Below are positions 27,139-40,049 of a DNA stretch of 64,000 nt, in pieces. A program made the translations under genes and the position numbers. The first letter of the stretch is position 1. Each line of letters opens with the position of its first letter. The stretch is from NCBI GenBank assembly GCA_946699065.1, contig CAMPDV010002094.1, positions 1 through 64,000 on the forward strand, given 5' to 3'. The notes below the pieces were generated by a model that worked only from the letters and a program-made list of their open reading frames with translations, made no database searches and had not been told where the DNA came from. The stretch is from Loxodes magnus. Taxonomy: Eukaryota > Ciliophora > Karyorelictea > Loxodida > Loxodidae.

Positions 27139-28361
27139 CCTTAAAACTGAAATTCTATCTTATCTTCTTACTTTACTTCTTCACTTTTCTAAATACTTAT
27201 TATTTCTCAAAGCATACTCCTTAAAACTGAAATTCTATCTTCTCTTCTTACTTTACTTCTTCACTTTTCTAAATACTTATTACTTGTCAAAGCATACTCC
27301 TTAAAACTGAAATACTATCTTCTTTTCTTACTTTACTTCTTCACTTTTCTAAATACTTATTATTTCTCAAAGTATACTCCTTGAAACTGAAATTCTATCT
27401 TCCTTTCTTACTTTACTTCTTCACTTTTCTAAATACTTATTACTTCTCAAAGCTTACTCTTAAAAAATGAAACTCCATCTCTTTTCTTACTTTACTTCTT
27501 CACTTTTCAAAATACTTATATTTCTCAAAGCATACTCTTTAAAACTGAAATTCTATCTTCTCTTCTTACTTTACTTCTTCACTTTTCTAAATACTTATTA
27601 CTTCTCAAAGCTTACTCTTTAAATTGAAATTCTATCTTCCTTTCTTACTTTACTTCTTCACTTTTCTAAATACTTATTACTTCTCAAAGCATACTCCTTA
27701 AAACTGAAATACTATCTTCTTTTCTTACTTTACTTCTTCACTTTTCTAAATACTTATTACTTCTCAAAGCTTACTCTTAAAAAATGAAACTCCATCTCTT
27801 TTCTTACTTTACTTCTTCACTTTTCTAAATACTTATTATTTCTCAAAGCATACTCCTTAAAACTAAATTCCATCTTCTTTTCTTACTTTACTTCTTCACT
27901 TTTCTAAATACTTATTACTTCTCAAAGTATACTCTTTAAATTGAAATTCTATCTTCCTTTCTTACTTTACTTCTTCACTTTTCTAAATACTTATAACTTC
28001 TCAAAGTATACTCTTTAAAACTGAAATTCTATCTTCTTTTCTTACTTTACTTCTTCACTTTTCTAAATACTTATTACTTCTCAAAGCATACTCTTTAAAA
28101 ATGAAACTCCATCTCTTTTCTTACTTTACTTCTTCACTTTTCTAAATACTTATTACTTCTCAAAGCATACTCTTTAAAACTGAAATTCTATCATCTTTTC
28201 TTACTTTACTTCTTCACTTTTCAAAATACTTATTACTTCTCAAAGCATACTCCTTAAAAATGAAAATCCATCTCTTTTCTTACTTTACTTCTTCACTTTT
28301 CTAAATACTTATTACTTCTCAAAGCATACTCCTTAAAACTTAAATTCTATCTTCCTTTCTT

Positions 28362-29440
28362 ACTTTACTTCTTCACTTTTCTAAATACTTATTACTTCTC
28401 AAAGCATACTCTTTAAAACTGAAATACTATCTTCTTTTCTTACTTTACTTCTTCACTTTTCTAAATACTAATTACTTCTCAAAGCATACTCCTTAAAACT
28501 GAAATACTATCATCTTTTCTTACTTTACTTCTTCACTTTTCTAAATACTTATTACTTCTCAAAGCATACTCCTTAAAACTGAAATTTTATCTTCTTTTCT
28601 TACTTTACTTCTTCACTTTTCTAAATACTTATTACTTCTCAAAGCATACTCTTTAAAACTGAAATTCTATCTTCTCTTCTTACTTTACTTCTTCACTTTT
28701 CTAAATACTTATTTTATCTCAAAGCATATTCTTAAAACTGAAATTCTATCTTCTTTTCTTACTTTACTTCTTCACTTTTCTAAATACTTATTATTTCTCA
28801 AAGTATACTCTTTAAAACTGAAATTTTATCTTCTCTTCTTACTTTACTTCTTCACTTTTCTAAATACTTATTATTTCTCAAAGTATACTCTTTAAAACTG
28901 AAATTCTATCTTCTCTTCTTACTTTACTTCTTCACTTTTCAAAATACTTATTATTTCTCAAAGCATACTCCTTAAAACTGAAATTCTATCTTCTCTTCTT
29001 ACTTTACTTCTTCACTTTTCTAAATACTTATTACTTCTCAAAGCATACTCCTTAAAACTGAAATTCCATATTCTTTTCTTACTTTACTTCTTCACTTTTC
29101 TAAATACTTATTACTTCTCAAAGCATACTCTTTAAAACTGAAATTCTATCTTCTTTTCTTACTTTACTTCTTCACTTTTCTAAATACTTATAACTTCTCA
29201 AAGTATACTCTTTAAAACTGAAATTCTATCATCTTTTCTTACTTTACTTCTTCACTTTTCAAAATACTAATTACTTCTCAAAGCTTACTCTTAAAACTGA
29301 AATACTATCTTCTTTTCTTACTTTACTTCTTCACTTTTCTAAATACTTATTACTTCTCAAAGCATACTCTTTAAAACTGAAATACTATCTTCTTTTCTTA
29401 CTTTACTTCTTCACTTTTCTAAATACTAATTACTTCTCAA
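28362..29440 (+). repeat. Segmental duplication F1 (partner 38971-40049)
   Basis: About 13 monomers recur at a constant offset of 10,609 bp (133 monomers). Matching rare landmarks are CTAATTAC at 28468/39077, 29267/39876 and 29426/40035, AAATTTTATC at 28821/39430, a TTATTTTATC tail before it, and a TTATAACTTC variant. A few monomers differ at single variable sites, such as TTCCATATTC here for TTCTATCTTCTC there. Confidence 0.85.
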
Positions 29441-31500
29441 AGCATACTCCTTAAAACTGAAATTCTATCTTCTCTTCTTACTTTACTTCTTCACTTTTCT
29501 AAATACTTATTACTTCTCAAAGCATACTCCTTAAAACTGAAATACTATCTTCTTTTCTTACTTTACTTCTTCACTTTTCTAAATACTTATTATTTCTCAA
29601 AGTATACTCTTTAAATTGAAATTCTATCTTCCTTTCTTACTTTACTTCTTCACTTTTCTAAATACTTATAACTTCTCAAAGTATACTCTTTAAAACTGAA
29701 ATTCTATCTTCTCTTCTTACTTTACTTCTTCACTTTTCTAAATACTTATTACTTCTCAAAGCATACTCCTTAAAACTGAAATTCTATCTTCTCTTCTTAC
29801 TTTACTTCTTCACTTTTCAAAATACTTATTACTTCTCAAAGTATACTCTTTAAAACTGAAATTCAATCTTCTCTTCTTACTTTACTTCTTCACTTTTCTA
29901 AATACTTATTACTTCTCAAAGCATACTCTTTAAAACTAAGATCTATCTTCTCTTCTTACTTTACTTCTTCACTTTTCTAAATACTTATTACTTCTCAAAG
30001 CATACTCCTTAAAACTGAAATACTATCTTCTTTTCTTACTTTACTTCTTCACTTTTCTAAATACTTATTACTTCTCAAAGCATACTCTTTAAAACTAAGA
30101 TCTATCTTCTCTTCTTACTTTACTTCTTCACTTTTCTAAATACTTATTACTTCTCAAAGCATACTCTTTAAAACTGAAATACTATCTTCTTTTCTTACTT
30201 TACTTCTTCACTTTTCTAAATACTTATTACTTCTCAAAGCATATTCTTAAAACTGAAATTCTATCTTCTTTTCTTACTTTACTTCTTCACTTTTCTAAAT
30301 ACTTATTACTTCTCAAAGCATACTCCTTAAAACTGAAATTCCATATTCTTTTCTTACTTTACTTCTTCACTTTTCTAAATACTTATTACTTCTCAAAGCA
30401 TACTCTTTAAAACTGAAATTCTATCTTCCTTTCTTACTTTACTTCTTCACTTTTCTAAATACTAATTACTTCTCAAAGCATACTCCTTAAAACTGAAATT
30501 CTATCTTCTCTTCTTACTTTACTTCTTCACTTTTCTAAATACTTATTACTTCTCAAAGCATACTCCTTAAAACTGAAATACTATCTTCTTTTCTTACTTT
30601 ACTTCTTCACTTTTCTAAATACTTATTATTTCTCAAAGTATACTCTTTAAATTGAAATTCTATCTTCCTTTCTTACTTTACTTCTTCACTTTTCTAAATA
30701 CTTATAACTTCTCAAAGTATACTCTTTAAAACTGAAATTCTATCTTCTCTTCTTACTTTACTTCTTCACTTTTCTAAATACTTATTACTTCTCAAAGCAT
30801 ACTCTTTAAAACTGAAATACTATCTTCTTTTCTTACTTTACTTCTTCACTTTTCTAAATACTTATTACTTCTCAAAGCATACTCCTTAAAACTGAAATAC
30901 TATCTTCTTTTCTTACTTTACTTCTTCACTTTTCTAAATACTTAGTACTTCTCAAAGCATACTCCTTAAAACTGAAATTCCATCTTCTTTTCTTACTTTA
31001 CTTCTTCACTTTTCTAAATACTTATTACTTCTCAAAGTATACTCTTTAAAACTGAAATTCTATCTTCTCTTCTTACTTTACTTCTTCACTTTTCTAAATA
31101 CTTATTACTTCTCAAAGCATACTCTTTAAAACTAAGATCTATCTTCTCTTCTTACTTTACTTCTTCACTTTTCTAAATACTTATTACTTCTCAAAGCATA
31201 CTCTTTAAAACTGAAATACTATCTTCTTTTCTTACTTTACTTCTTCACTTTTCTAAATACTTATTACTTCTCAAAGCATATTCTTAAAACTGAAATTCTA
31301 TCTTCTTTTCTTACTTTACTTCTTCACTTTTCTAAATACTTATTACTTCTCAAAGCATACTCCTTAAAACTGAAATTCCATATTCTTTTCTTACTTTACT
31401 TCTTCACTTTTCTAAATACTTATTACTTCTCAAAGCATACTCTTTAAAACTGAAATTCTATCTTCCTTTCTTACTTTACTTCTTCACTTTTCAAAATACT
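29426..31500 (+). repeat. 13-mer higher-order repeat, two turns (1,036 bp)
   Basis: CTAATTAC at 29426 and 30462, ATTGAAATTC at 29615 and 30651, and ACTAAGATCT at 30094 and 31131 recur at 1,036-1,037 bp, which is 13 monomers. An extra ACTAAGATCT copy lies at 29935. Monomer types between the landmarks keep the same order with a few swaps, notably in the middle of the second turn, where the CTTAGTAC variant appears. Confidence 0.8.
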
Positions 31501-31759
31501 TATTACTTCTCAAAGCATACTCCTTAAAACTGAAATACTATCTTCTTTTCTTACTTTACTTCTTCACTTTTCTAAATACTTATTACTTCTCAAAGCATAC
31601 TACTTAAAACTGAAAATCCATCTCTTTTCTTACTTTACTTCTTCACTTTTCTAAATACTTATTACTTCTCAAAGCATACTCTTTAAAACTGAAATTCTAT
31701 CTTCCTTTCTTACTTTACTTCTTCACTTTTCTAAATACTTATTACTTCTCAAAGCATAC

Positions 31760-34700
31760 TCCTTAAAAAATGAAACTCCATCTCTTTTCTTACTTTACTT
31801 CTTCACTTTTCTAAATACTTATTATTTCTCAAAGCATACTCCTTAAAACTAAATTCCATCTTCTTTTCTTACTTTACTTCTTCACTTTTCTAAATACTTA
31901 TTACTTCTCAAAGCATACTCCTTAAAACTGAAATACTATCTTATCTTCTTACTTTACTTCTTCACTTTTCAAAATACTTATTACTTCTCAAAGCATACTC
32001 TTTAAAACTGAAATTCTATCTTCCTTTCTTACTTTACTTCTTCACTTTTCTAAATACTTATTATTTCTCAAAGTATACTCTTTAAAACTGAAATACTATC
32101 TTCTTTTCTTACTTTACTTCTTCACTTTTCTAAATACTTATTACTTCTCAAAGCATACTCCTTAAAACTGAAATACTATCATCTTTTCTTACTTTACTTC
32201 TTCACTTTTCAAAATACTTATTACTTCTCAAAGCATACTCTTTAAAACTGAAATACTATCTTCCTTTCTTACTTTACTTCTTCACTTTTCTAAATACTTA
32301 TTACTTCTCAAAGCATATTCTTAAAACTGAAATTCTATCTTCTTTTCTTACTTTACTTCTTCACTTTTCTAAATACTTATTACTTCTCAAAGCATACTCC
32401 TTAAAACTGAAATTCCATATTCTTTTCTTACTTTACTTCTTCACTTTTCTAAATACTTATTACTTCTCAAAGCATACTCTTTAAAACTGAAATACTATCT
32501 TCCTTTCTTACTTTACTTCTTCACTTTTCTAAATACTTATTACTTCTCAAAGCATACTCTTTAAAACTGAAATTCTATCTTCCTTTCTTACTTTACTTCT
32601 TCACTTTTCAAAATACTTATTACTTCTCAAAGCATACTCCTTAAAAATGAAAATCCATCTCTTTTCTTACTTTACTTCTTCACTTTTCTAAATACTTATT
32701 ACTTCTCAAAGCATACTCCTTAAAACTGAAATTCTATCTTCCTTTCTTACTTTACTTCTTCACTTTTCTAAATACTTATTACTTCTCAAAGCATACTCCT
32801 TAAAAAATGAAACTCCATCTCTTTTCTTACTTTACTTCTTCACTTTTCTAAATACTTATTATTTCTCAAAGCATACTCCTTAAAACTAAATTCCATCTTC
32901 TTTTCTTACTTTACTTCTTCACTTTTCTAAATACTTATTACTTCTCAAAGCATACTCCTTAAAACTGAAATACTATCTTATCTTCTTACTTTACTTCTTC
33001 ACTTTTCAAAATACTTATTACTTCTCAAAGCATACTCTTTAAAACTGAAATTCTATCTTCCTTTCTTACTTTACTTCTTCACTTTTCTAAATACTTATTA
33101 TTTCTCAAAGTATACTCTTTAAAACTGAAATACTATCTTCTTTTCTTACTTTACTTCTTCACTTTTCTAAATACTTATTACTTCTCAAAGCATACTCTTT
33201 AAAACTGAAATACTATCTTCCTTTCTTACTTTACTTCTTCACTTTTCTAAATACTTATTATTTCTCAAAGCATACTCCTTAAAACTGAAATTCTATCTTC
33301 TCTTCTTACTTTACTTCTTCACTTTTCTAAATACTTATTACTTCTCAAAGCATACTCCTTAAAACTGAAATTCCATATTCTTTTCTTACTTTACTTCTTC
33401 ACTTTTCTAAATACTTATTACTTCTCAAAGCATACTCTTTAAAACTGAAATTCTATCTTCTTTTCTTACTTTACTTCTTCACTTTTCTAAATACTTATAA
33501 CTTCTCAAAGTATACTCCTTAAAAAATGAAACTCCATCTCTTTTCTTACTTTACTTCTTCACTTTTCTAAATACTTAGTACTTCTCAAAGCATACTCCTT
33601 AAAACTAAATTCCATCTTCTTTTCTTACTTTACTTCTTCACTTTTCTAAATACTTATTACTTCTCAAAGCATACTCCTTAAAACTGAAATACTATCTTAT
33701 CTTCTTACTTTACTTCTTCACTTTTCAAAATACTTATTACTTCTCAAAGCATACTCTTTAAAACTGAAATTCTATCTTCCTTTCTTACTTTACTTCTTCA
33801 CTTTTCTAAATACTTATTATTTCTCAAAGTATACTCTTTAAAACTGAAATACTATCTTCTTTTCTTACTTTACTTCTTCACTTTTCTAAATACTTATTAC
33901 TTCTCAAAGCATACTCCTTAAAACTGAAATTCTATCTTCTCTTCTTACTTTACTTCTTCACTTTTCTAAATACTTATTACTTCTCAAAGCATACTCCTTA
34001 AAACTGAAATTCTATCTTCTTTTCTTACTTTACTTCTTCACTTTTCTAAATACTTATTACTTCTCAAAGCATACTCTTTAAAACTGAAATTCTATCTTCC
34101 TTTCTTACTTTACTTCTTCACTTTTCAAAATACTTATTACTTCTCAAAGCATACTCCTTAAAAATGAAAATCCATCTCTTTTCTTACTTTACTTCTTCAC
34201 TTTTCTAAATACTTATTACTTCTCAAAGCATACTCTTTAAAACTGAAATTCTATCTTCCTTTCTTACTTTACTTCTTCACTTTTCTAAATACTTATTACT
34301 TCTCAAAGCATACTCCTTAAAAAATGAAACTCCATCTCTTTTCTTACTTTACTTCTTCACTTTTCTAAATACTTATTATTTCTCAAAGCATACTCCTTAA
34401 AACTAAATTCCATCTTCTTTTCTTACTTTACTTCTTCACTTTTCTAAATACTTATTACTTCTCAAAGCATACTCCTTAAAACTGAAATACTATCTTATCT
34501 TCTTACTTTACTTCTTCACTTTTCAAAATACTTATTACTTCTCAAAGCATACTCTTTAAAACTGAAATTCTATCTTCCTTTCTTACTTTACTTCTTCACT
34601 TTTCTAAATACTTATTATTTCTCAAAGTATACTCTTTAAAACTGAAATACTATCTTCTTTTCTTACTTTACTTCTTCACTTTTCTAAATACTTATTACTT

Positions 34701-36420
34701 CTCAAAGCATACTCCTTAAAACTGAAATTCTATCTTCTCTTCTTACTTTACTTCTTCACTTTTCTAAATACTTATTACTTCTCAAAGCATACTCCTTAAA
34801 ACTGAAATTCTATCTTCTTTTCTTACTTTACTTCTTCACTTTTCTAAATACTTATTACTTCTCAAAGCATACTCCTTAAAACTGAAATTCCATATTCTTT
34901 TCTTACTTTACTTCTTCACTTTTCTAAATACTTATTACTTCTCAAAGCATACTCTTTAAAACTGAAATACTATCTTCCTTTCTTACTTTACTTCTTCACT
35001 TTTCTAAATACTTATTACTTCTCAAAGCATACTCTTTAAAACTGAAATTCTATCTTCTCTTCTTACTTTACTTCTTCACTTTTCTAAATACTTATTACTT
35101 CTCAAAGCATACTCCTTAAAACTGAAATACTATCTTCTTTTCTTACTTTACTTCTTCACTTTTCTAAATACTTATTATTTCTCAAAGTATACTCCTTAAA
35201 ACTGAAATTCTATCTTCCTTTCTTACTTTACTTCTTCACTTTTCTAAATACTTATTACTTCTCAAAGCATACTCCTTAAAAAATGAAACTCCATCTCTTT
35301 TCTTACTTTACTTCTTCACTTTTCTAAATACTTATTATTTCTCAAAGCATACTCCTTAAAACTAAATTCCATCTTCTTTTCTTACTTTACAGCTTCACTT
35401 TTCTAAATACTTATTACTTCTCAAAGCATACTCCTTAAAACTGAAATACTATCTTATCTTCTTACTTTACTTCTTCACTTTTCAAAATACTTATTACTTC
35501 TCAAAGCATACTCTTTAAAACTGAAATTCTATCTTCCTTTCTTACTTTACTTCTTCACTTTTCTAAATACTTATTATTTCTCAAAGTATACTCTTTAAAA
35601 CTGAAATACTATCTTCTTTTCTTACTTTACTTCTTCACTTTTCTAAATACTTATTACTTCTCAAAGCATACTCCTTAAAACTGAAATTCTATCTTCTCTT
35701 CTTACTTTACTTCTTCACTTTTCTAAATACTTATTACTTCTCAAAGCATACTCCTTAAAACTGAAATTCTATCTTCTTTTCTTACTTTACTTCTTCACTT
35801 TTCTAAATACTTATTACTTCTCAAAGCATACTCCTTAAAACTGAAATACTATCTTCTTTTCTTACTTTACTTCTTCACTTTTCTAAATACTTATTACTTC
35901 TCAAAGCATACTCTTTAAAACTGAAATACTATCTTCCTTTCTTACTTTACTTCTTCACTTTTCTAAATACTTATTACTTCTCAAAGCATACTCTTTAAAA
36001 CTGAAATTCTATCTTCCTTTCTTACTTTACTTCTTCACTTTTCAAAATACTTATTACTTCTCAAAGCATACTCCTTAAAAATGAAAATCCATCTCTTTTC
36101 TTACTTTACTTCTTCACTTTTCTAAATACTTATTACTTCTCAAAGCATACTCTTTAAAACTGAAATTCTATCTTCCTTTCTTACTTTACTTCTTCACTTT
36201 TCTAAATACTTATTACTTCTCAAAGCATACTCCTTAAAAAATGAAACTCCATCTCTTTTCTTACTTTACTTCTTCACTTTTCTAAATACTTATTATTTCT
36301 CAAAGCATACTCCTTAAAACTAAATTCCATCTTCTTTTCTTACTTTACTTCTTCACTTTTCTAAATACTTATTACTTCTCAAAGCATACTCCTTAAAACT
36401 GAAATACTATCTTCTCTTCT
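31760..36420 (+). repeat. 12-mer-type higher-order repeat domain, about five turns
   Basis: The ACTAAATTCC head marks each turn at 31848, 32885, 33604, 34402, 35361 and 36319. Turn lengths are 1,037, 719, 798, 959 and 958 bp, that is 13, 9, 10, 12 and 12 monomers. Each turn opens AAACTCCATCTC, ACTAAATTCC, ATACTATCTTATC, ATTCTATCTTCC, ATACTATCTTC and then varies. Short turns lack whole monomers and none contains half units. One copy of the conserved box is altered at 35391-35392 (AG for TT). This is the longest higher-order domain in the window. Confidence 0.85.
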
Positions 36421-36498
36421 TACTTTACTTCTTCACTTTTCAAAATACTTATTACTTCTCAAAGCATACTCCTTAAAACTGAAATTCTATCTTCCTTT

Positions 36499-37266
36499 CT
36501 TACTTTACTTCTTCACTTTTCTAAATACTAATTACTTCTCAAAGCTTACTCTTAAAACTGAAATTCTATCTTATCTTCTTACTTTACTTCTTCACTTTTC
36601 TAAATACTTATTATTTCTCAAAGCATACTACTTAAAACTGAAATTCTATCTTCTTTTCTTACTTTACTTCTTCACTTTTCAAAATACTTATTACTTCTCA
36701 AAGCATACTCCTTAAAACTGAAATTCTATCTTCTTTTCTTACTTTACTTCTTCACTTTTCTAAATACTTATTACTTCTCAAAGCATACTCCTTAAAACTG
36801 AAATACTATCTTCTTTTCTTACTTTACTTCTTCACTTTTCTAAATACTTATTATTTCTCAAAGTATACAACTTAAAACTGAAATTCTATCTTCCTTTCTT
36901 ACTTTACTTCTTCACTTTTCTAAATACTTATTACTTCTCAAAGCTTACTCTTAAAAAATGAAACTCCATCTCTTTTCTTACTTTACTTCTTCACTTTTCA
37001 AAATACTTATTATTTCTCAAAGCATACTCCTTAAAACTGAAATTCTATCTTCTCTTCTTACTTTACTTCTTCACTTTTCAAAATACTTATTACTTCTCAA
37101 AGTATACTCTTTAAATTGAAATTCTATCTTCCTTTCTTACTTTACTTCTTCACTTTTCTAAATACTTATTACTTCTCAAAGCATATTCTTAAAACTGAAA
37201 TTCTATCTTCTTTTCTTACTTTACTTCTTCACTTTTTTAAATACTTATTACTTCTCAAAGCATACT
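36499..37266 (+). repeat. Segmental duplication E2 (partners 26371-27138, 37694-38325)
   Basis: Second copy of the block at 26371, 10,128 bp downstream. The third copy follows 1,195 bp (15 monomers) further on, so the unit has also been duplicated locally. A private change is CTTTTTTA near 37237. Confidence 0.85.
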
Positions 37267-37693
37267 CTTTAAAAATGAAAATCCATCTTCTTTTCTTACT
37301 TTACTTCTTCACTTTTCTAAATACTTATTATTTCTCAAAGCATACTCTTTAAAACTGAAATACTATCTTCTTTTCTTACTTTACTTCTTCACTTTTCTAA
37401 ATACTTATTATTTCTCAAAGCATACTCCTTAAAACTGAAATACTATCATCTTTTCTTACTTTACTTCTTCACTTTTCAAAATACTTATTATTTCTCAAAG
37501 CATACTCCTTAAAACTGAAATTCTATCTTCTCTTCTTACTTTACTTCTTCACTTTTCTAAATACTTATTACTTCTCAAAGCATACTCTTTAAAACTGAAA
37601 TTCTATCTTCTCTTCTTACTTTACTTCTTCACTTTTCTAAATACTTATTACTTCTCAAAGCATATTCTTAAAACTGAAATTCTATCTTCCTTT

Positions 37694-38325
37694 CTTACTT
37701 TACTTCTTCACTTTTCTAAATACTAATTACTTCTCAAAGCTTACTCTTAAAACTGAAATTCTATCTTATCTTCTTACTTTACTTCTTCACTTTTCTAAAT
37801 ACTTATTATTTCTCAAAGCATACTACTTAAAACTGAAATTCTATCATCTTTTCTTACTTTACTTCTTCACTTTTCAAAATACTTATTACTTCTCAAAGCA
37901 TACTCCTTAAAACTGAAATTCTATCTTCTCTTCTTACTTTACTTCTTCACTTTTCTAAATACTTATTACTTCTCAAAGCATACTCCTTAAAACTGAAATA
38001 CTATCTTCTTTTCTTACTTTACTTCTTCACTTTTCTAAATACTTATTATTTCTCAAAGTATACTCCTTAAAACTGAAATTCTATCTTCCTTTCTTACTTT
38101 ACTTCTTCACTTTTCTAAATACTTATTACTTCTCAAAGCTTACTCTTAAAAAATGAAACTCCATCTCTTTTCTTACTTTACTTCTTCACTTTTCAAAATA
38201 CTTATTATTTCTCAAAGCATACTCCTTAAAACTGAAATTCTATCTTCTCTTCTTACTTTACTTCTTCACTTTTCAAAATACTTATTACTTCTCAAAGTAT
38301 ACTCTTTAAATTGAAATTCTATCTT
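37694..38325 (+). repeat. Segmental duplication E3
   Basis: Third copy of the block, 1,195 bp after the second. The right part, with AAACTCCATCTC followed by the TTTAAATTG junction, is repeated again 318 bp later, at 38628. Confidence 0.8.
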
Positions 38326-38970
38326 CTTTTCTTACTTTACTTCTTCACTTTTCTAAATACTTATTACTTCTCAAAGCATACTCCTTAAAACTGAAATTCT
38401 ATCTTCCTTTCTTACTTTACTTCTTCACTTTTCTAAATACTTATTACTTCTCAAAGCTTACTCTTAAAAAATGAAACTCCATCTCTTTTCTTACTTTACT
38501 TCTTCACTTTTCAAAATACTTATTATTTCTCAAAGCATACTCCTTAAAACTGAAATTCTATCTTCTCTTCTTACTTTACTTCTTCACTTTTCAAAATACT
38601 TATTACTTCTCAAAGTATACTCTTTAAATTGAAATTCTATCTTCCTTTCTTACTTTACTTCTTCACTTTTCTAAATACTTATTACTTCTCAAAGCATATT
38701 CTTAAAACTGAAATTCTATCTTCTTTTCTTACTTTACTTCTTCACTTTTCTAAATACTTATTATTTCTCAAAGCATACTACTTAAAACTGAAATTCTATC
38801 ATCTTTTCTTACTTTACTTCTTCACTTTTCAAAATACTTATTACTTCTCAAAGCATACTCCTTAAAACTGAAATACTATCATCTTTTCTTACTTTACTTC
38901 TTCACTTTTCAAAATACTTATTACTTCTCAAAGCATACTCCTTAAAACTGAAATTCTATCTTCTCTTCTT

Positions 38971-40049
38971 ACTTTACTTCTTCACTTTTCTAAATACTTA
39001 TTACTTCTCAAAGCATACTCTTTAAAACTGAAATACTATCTTCTTTTCTTACTTTACTTCTTCACTTTTCTAAATACTAATTACTTCTCAAAGCATACTC
39101 CTTAAAACTGAAATACTATCATCTTTTCTTACTTTACTTCTTCACTTTTCTAAATACTTATTACTTCTCAAAGCATACTCCTTAAAACTGAAATTCTATC
39201 TTCTTTTCTTACTTTACTTCTTCACTTTTCTAAATACTTATTACTTCTCAAAGTATACTCTTTAAAACTGAAATTCTATCTTCTCTTCTTACTTTACTTC
39301 TTCACTTTTCTAAATACTTATTTTATCTCAAAGCATATTCTTAAAACTGAAATTCTATCTTCTTTTCTTACTTTACTTCTTCACTTTTCTAAATACTTAT
39401 TATTTCTCAAAGTATACTCTTTAAAACTGAAATTTTATCTTCTCTTCTTACTTTACTTCTTCACTTTTCTAAATACTTATTATTTCTCAAAGTATACTCT
39501 TTAAAACTGAAATTCTATCTTCTCTTCTTACTTTACTTCTTCACTTTTCAAAATACTTATTATTTCTCAAAGCATACTCCTTAAAACTGAAATTCTATCT
39601 TCTCTTCTTACTTTACTTCTTCACTTTTCTAAATACTTATTACTTCTCAAAGCATACTCCTTAAAACTGAAATTCTATCTTCTCTTCTTACTTTACTTCT
39701 TCACTTTTCTAAATACTTATTACTTCTCAAAGCATACTCTTTAAAACTGAAATTCTATCTTCTTTTCTTACTTTACTTCTTCACTTTTCTAAATACTTAT
39801 AACTTCTCAAAGTATACTCTTTAAAACTGAAATTCTATCATCTTTTCTTACTTTACTTCTTCACTTTTCAAAATACTAATTACTTCTCAAAGCATATTCT
39901 TAAAACTGAAATTCTATCTTCTTTTCTTACTTTACTTCTTCACTTTTCTAAATACTTATTACTTCTCAAAGCATACTCTTTAAAACTGAAATACTATCTT
40001 CTTTTCTTACTTTACTTCTTCACTTTTCTAAATACTAATTACTTCTCAA
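38971..40049 (+). repeat. Segmental duplication F2 (partner 28362-29440)
   Basis: Second copy of the 13-monomer block at 28362, offset 10,609 bp throughout. With block E it shows that much of 26.4-29.5 kb was copied to 36.5-40.1 kb. The two offsets, 10,128 and 10,609 bp, differ by 481 bp or six monomers. Confidence 0.85.

Noticed and set aside
26988-27224. 78-codon open reading frame
   Set aside because: Starts at TTG of the TTTAAATTGAAATTC junction and spans three monomers. The same frame appears at 37116 and 38629 only because those segments are duplications of the satellite.
27511-27530. Possible breakpoint at the unusual CTTATATTTC
   Set aside because: It is a one-base deletion within an otherwise normal monomer. 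The array continues in register on both sides.
37116-37352. 78-codon open reading frame
   Set aside because: Satellite read-through, a copy of the frame at 26988.
38629-38865. 78-codon open reading frame
   Set aside because: Satellite read-through from the same TTG junction.
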